Shown: one piece after another, positions 61,080 through 64,000 of the stretch | How the letters are laid out: each line of letters opens with the position of its first letter | How positions within the stretch are numbered: the stretch's first letter is position 1 | Source: Typhlomys cinereus | Taxonomy: Eukaryota; Chordata; Mammalia; Rodentia; Platacanthomyidae | Reading direction: 5' to 3' | NCBI GenBank assembly: GCA_023101885.1 | Contig: JALPQD010000207.1 | Span: forward strand, 1,741,844 to 1,805,843 | DNA: 64,000 bases | Made by a program: the position numbers and the translations under genes | Notes under the pieces: model-generated | What the model was told of the DNA's origin: nothing | What the model saw: the letters and a program-made list of their open reading frames with translations, nothing else | Databases searched by the model: none

Positions 61080-61885
61080 GGCTGCCATAGCTCATTCTGG
61101 GACCACAGCACGTAGCTCTGAGCATGTCTGTGAAGGTATTTTTCTGGAGAATTTAACTGAGGGACGATTTAACTGCTTTCTATGGGCAGAATGCTCCCCA
61201 AGGTTGAAGTCTGGAACCAAGCAGAAAAAGAAAGGAGGGGGGGTGGAGAACAACCAGATGAGCCGTTGTAGTTACTCTGCATGGTTGCTGATAAATTCAC
61301 AACCAAACACCTTAAAGGAACAAGGGTTTTATTGTGCTTTACAACTGTCAGGTTACAGTTCCTTGTCTAGCTTGGCAAGAGAGCCCACACCGATGCCAAG
61401 GGCTGAGAGAACTGGCTGCACCAAATCCACAGAGCTGCTGAGAGAGACAAGCCTCGCTTGCCAGACCAGCATGTCTGGCTGAGCGTACTAACGATGCCAG
61501 TTTCCTCAGCCAGCTTCCTCCATCTTATTCACCTGCCCAGGCCTGGTCTTGCCCACCATGGGCTGGGCCATCTCACCTACCAGACAATCTTCTGTAGACT
61601 TACTTGGGACTTAACTTCTAATTCTTCACAACTGTGTCCAGAGCTCAGAGCCTTCAGCTGCCAAGTTGACAGCAGTATTCAACTATGACATGAGCATTGG
61701 CATTCCCTGCCCTTCCTGCTTCCAGACCCTTCCTGCTCCTGCCTCGACCGATGAGAATTTTTCCTGCCACCATGACTTCCTTCTGTGCTGGACTGCACCC
61801 TCAAGCTGCCAGTCAAAACAAAACCTTCTCTCTTGAGTTGCTTCTCATTAGGCATTTGGTCACAGCCATAAGAAAAGTAACCGGT
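61080..61885 (+). mobile_element. Older MaLR-type LTR split by a younger LTR
   Basis: Left part to 61263 ('gtctgtgaaggtatttttctggagaatttaactgaggg') and right part from 61691 ('gaccttcctgctcctgcctcgacc...ctgccaccatgacttcc...ctctcttgagttgcttctcattagg') join in order. Confidence 0.75.
61264..61690 (-). mobile_element. Solo LTR nested in older LTR
   Basis: 427-bp member of the main LTR family, exact 5-bp duplication TGAGC (61259-61263 and 61691-61695). Confidence 0.9.
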
Positions 61886-62144
61886 TCAAGACCCCACAGA
61901 GAATGAGGCAAGAGGGAAGGAAGGGTCTGGTGCTGGCCTCAACCAGTTGTGGGGTGACGCGCAGAAGAATGGAGCCCCTCCGGCTCCTACCATGTGGGCA
62001 TGTGTTCCACTTGAGATACATGGGCTCAACCATAGCTACCAAAACAGTAATGTTAATGGGGCCTTTGTGATTTTTGGTTTTCTCTACTGGATTGTACGTG
62101 TAATGCTTTTTTGAATGGAAATAATAACAGTATAGTAGTGAATG

Positions 62145-62430
62145 TTAATGGATTGGGAGGAAGCACTTGCTGAACGAGTGGAAGACCAGAGTTCAAATCT
62201 CCAGCCCCATATAGAAGAAGCTGGGTGAAATTGCACATGACTGTAATGCTAGTGTTCCTGAGGTGAGATGGGAGGCAGAGACGGGCAAATCCACAGAAAC
62301 TGAGGGGAGGGGGGCAGTTAGCCTGAACTACATACATAGCAGCAACCAAAGAAGAAATCCTATCTCAAAAGGAAGGTGGAAGGTAAGGACACATACTCAC
62401 ACACACACACACACACATGCACACACTTGG
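62145..62430 (+). repeat. B3-type SINE
   Basis: 'ggattgggaggaagcacttgctgaacgagtgg...agttcaaatctccagcccc...ctgtaatgctagtgttcctgaggtgag', CA tail 62398-62417. Confidence 0.85.
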
Positions 62431-62439
62431 AAAATATGA

Positions 62440-63080
62440 AGGATTTCCATGAGGAGAGGACTGGAGAATGTGGCAGAGGTTGCTGGATACCTCCTTTTAG
62501 ATTTGCCCTGTTTCCCTCATATTAGGCTCCCTGCTTTTATCTGAGCACATGCTAATTGGAATAAAACCTCCACTGCCAGTCTGTCTTGCCGCTGAGCATA
62601 GTCATATGATTAAGTGACATTTAAAGGGCAGAGAAGAACTGGATTGCAGGCAACTTAATGCTGCCAGTAACTTTCTTGATATTTTAAATTAATGATCAAT
62701 GTTAAACCTCTAAAGAAAGTGATTGGGTGATTCCCAAAATTAGAGCAACAGAAGAATTCCAAACCTCTTCCAATACAGTAACTGCAAAGGCAATATCTGA
62801 GCAAGGCAATCACCAACTTTCCTTTCATCTGTGAACAAGAAAAATAACCTTTGGTTTTGTATCGAAACAAATGCATTTTTAAGATTAGGGTAAAGAGTCC
62901 CCTGAAGATATAGGCTACCTTACAAGCCAGAGAGATTTGGATTCTAATCATTAAAGACATCATTTGGAAAAAGAGGAAAGGCAGAATTTATATGATTGAA
63001 GACTAGATTTAGCCTTGGCTCCATGAGTGGTTTAGGATCATAACTCCGCATAAAGCTCAAAAGAGTTGCATGAAATATAT
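62440..63080. other. Repeat-free DNA, CNE-like
   Basis: 62500-62720 ('gcttttatctgagcacatgctaattggaataaaacc', 'gcatagtcatatgattaagtgacatttaaagggc') has the texture of a conserved non-coding element. No gene was seen. Confidence 0.35.
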
Positions 63081-63099
63081 CAGAAAGTATTGGCCTAAC

Positions 63100-63405
63100 A
63101 ATTTTTTTTTAAATTTTTTTGTTCCACATTTTCATTTACTTTGTGTGTGTGTGTGAGTGTGTGTGTGTGTATGTGTGTGTGTTTTGTTTGTGTGTATCAG
63201 AGGGTACTGTATACCTTGTGGGTGACTTCCGGAATGATCCTGGATTGCTTCTACCTCTTTTTTGCTTCACTCTGGGATTTTCCAGGCTTGGAAGTACAGG
63301 CTGCTGTTATTTCTGCCTGATTTTTTTATGTGGGACCTGGGATCTGAGCTCAAGCCCTTCTGCCTGAGAGGCAGAGTCTTAACCCCTAAATCATCTCTCC
63401 AGCCC
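63100..63405 (-). repeat. DIP-like SINE with TG tail
   Basis: T/TG tail, body 'cggaatgatcctggattgcttctacctc', head 'cttaacccctaaatcatctctccagccc'. Confidence 0.9.
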
Positions 63406-63539
63406 GTCATCAATTCTTTTATTTTCCTACCACCCTCTCTCTGAATGTCCAACCTTTCAACCACTGGGATTATAGGTCTGTATTACCAGGTCTCTCTCAT
63501 GCTGTCCCTGCCTCCATCCTCCTTTCTCCCTTCCTTCCT

Positions 63540-63632
63540 GCTGCTAGCCTTGAACTCACTGTGTAGCCAAGGATGTCTTTGAGCTTCTGATTCTGACCTC
63601 CCAAGTGCAAGGATTACAGGCAGACACACCGT
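63540..63632 (-). repeat. B1 SINE
   Basis: 'ctagccttgaactcactgtgtagccaaggatgtctttgagcttctgattctgacctcccaagtgcaaggattacagg'. Confidence 0.9.
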
Positions 63633-64000
63633 TTCTTCAACAATCGTTTTAAGCAGGAGGAGAAGCGTTGATTCTTCCTTTTTATGTCTTTTTGACATTT
63701 CTGGCAATATGAGCACACCTCAAGTGACAGTGATGTTCTGAGTCCATCTCCGCTCTAAATATCACCCTCAAGTCCACTTATATGCTTAGACTTATCCAGA
63801 GAGATGCCTTATGGATAATCGCAACTGTATTTGGAAAATAGACTGTGTATGGTCTCACAGTGATGTCCAACAGTCGTGTGTTGTGAGCTGCACGCACAGT
63901 GAATGCATGCTGCCGTAATTGTCCCCTCTCACATCACCCTTACTGATGCTCCTCTGTGGCTGGGCCAGTGGACAAGTGGACTCAGAGTCTCAGTTTTACC
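63633..64000. other. No recognised feature
   Basis: Non-coding DNA to the window end. Confidence 0.5.

Overview
The window is mammalian nuclear DNA, most likely from a myodont rodent. Two things point there: many B1, ID and B2-superfamily SINEs, and MaLR-type LTRs together with L1 3'UTRs that carry G-rich polypurine tracts. The commonest SINE begins 'ggctggagagatggctcag', carries an RNA polymerase III-type tRNA-like head and ends in a CA-repeat/A-rich tail. It resembles the DIP branch of the B2 superfamily known from jerboas and birch mice, so a dipodoid rodent is my best guess; this is inference, not proof.

Only one protein-coding gene is recognisable: KLHL31 on the minus strand. Its two coding exons (39987-41158 and 36379-37111) join across a phase-2 GT-AG intron into a 634-residue BTB-BACK-Kelch protein, the normal length for the family. 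The 36-nt 5'UTR remnant in front of the ATG is preceded by a clear acceptor at 41195-41196, so at least one upstream non-coding exon exists. My best candidate for exon 1 and promoter is 52387 to about 53100, which would make intron 1 about 11.2 kb. A solo LTR sits inside that candidate exon. The 3'UTR must run leftward from 36378 and starts close to a 197-nt pure purine/pyrimidine tract; its end could not be fixed.

Layout: 1-31 kb is gene-free, repeat-rich flank (L1 3' ends, SINEs, MaLR LTRs, microsatellites). 31.7-36.4 kb is AT-rich and repeat-poor and probably holds the KLHL31 3'UTR and downstream DNA. 36.4-41.2 kb holds the KLHL31 coding exons. 41.2-52.4 kb is the presumed intron 1, with a repeat-poor block at 46.2-47.5 kb that has muscle-type motifs. 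53-64 kb is again repeat-rich upstream flank. No rRNA or tRNA gene, CRISPR array, operon or intact viral gene was seen. No new biological system is evident. The most notable items are the LTR-interrupted candidate promoter, the two LTR-in-LTR nests with readable target-site duplications, and the abrupt GC jump between the two KLHL31 coding exons.
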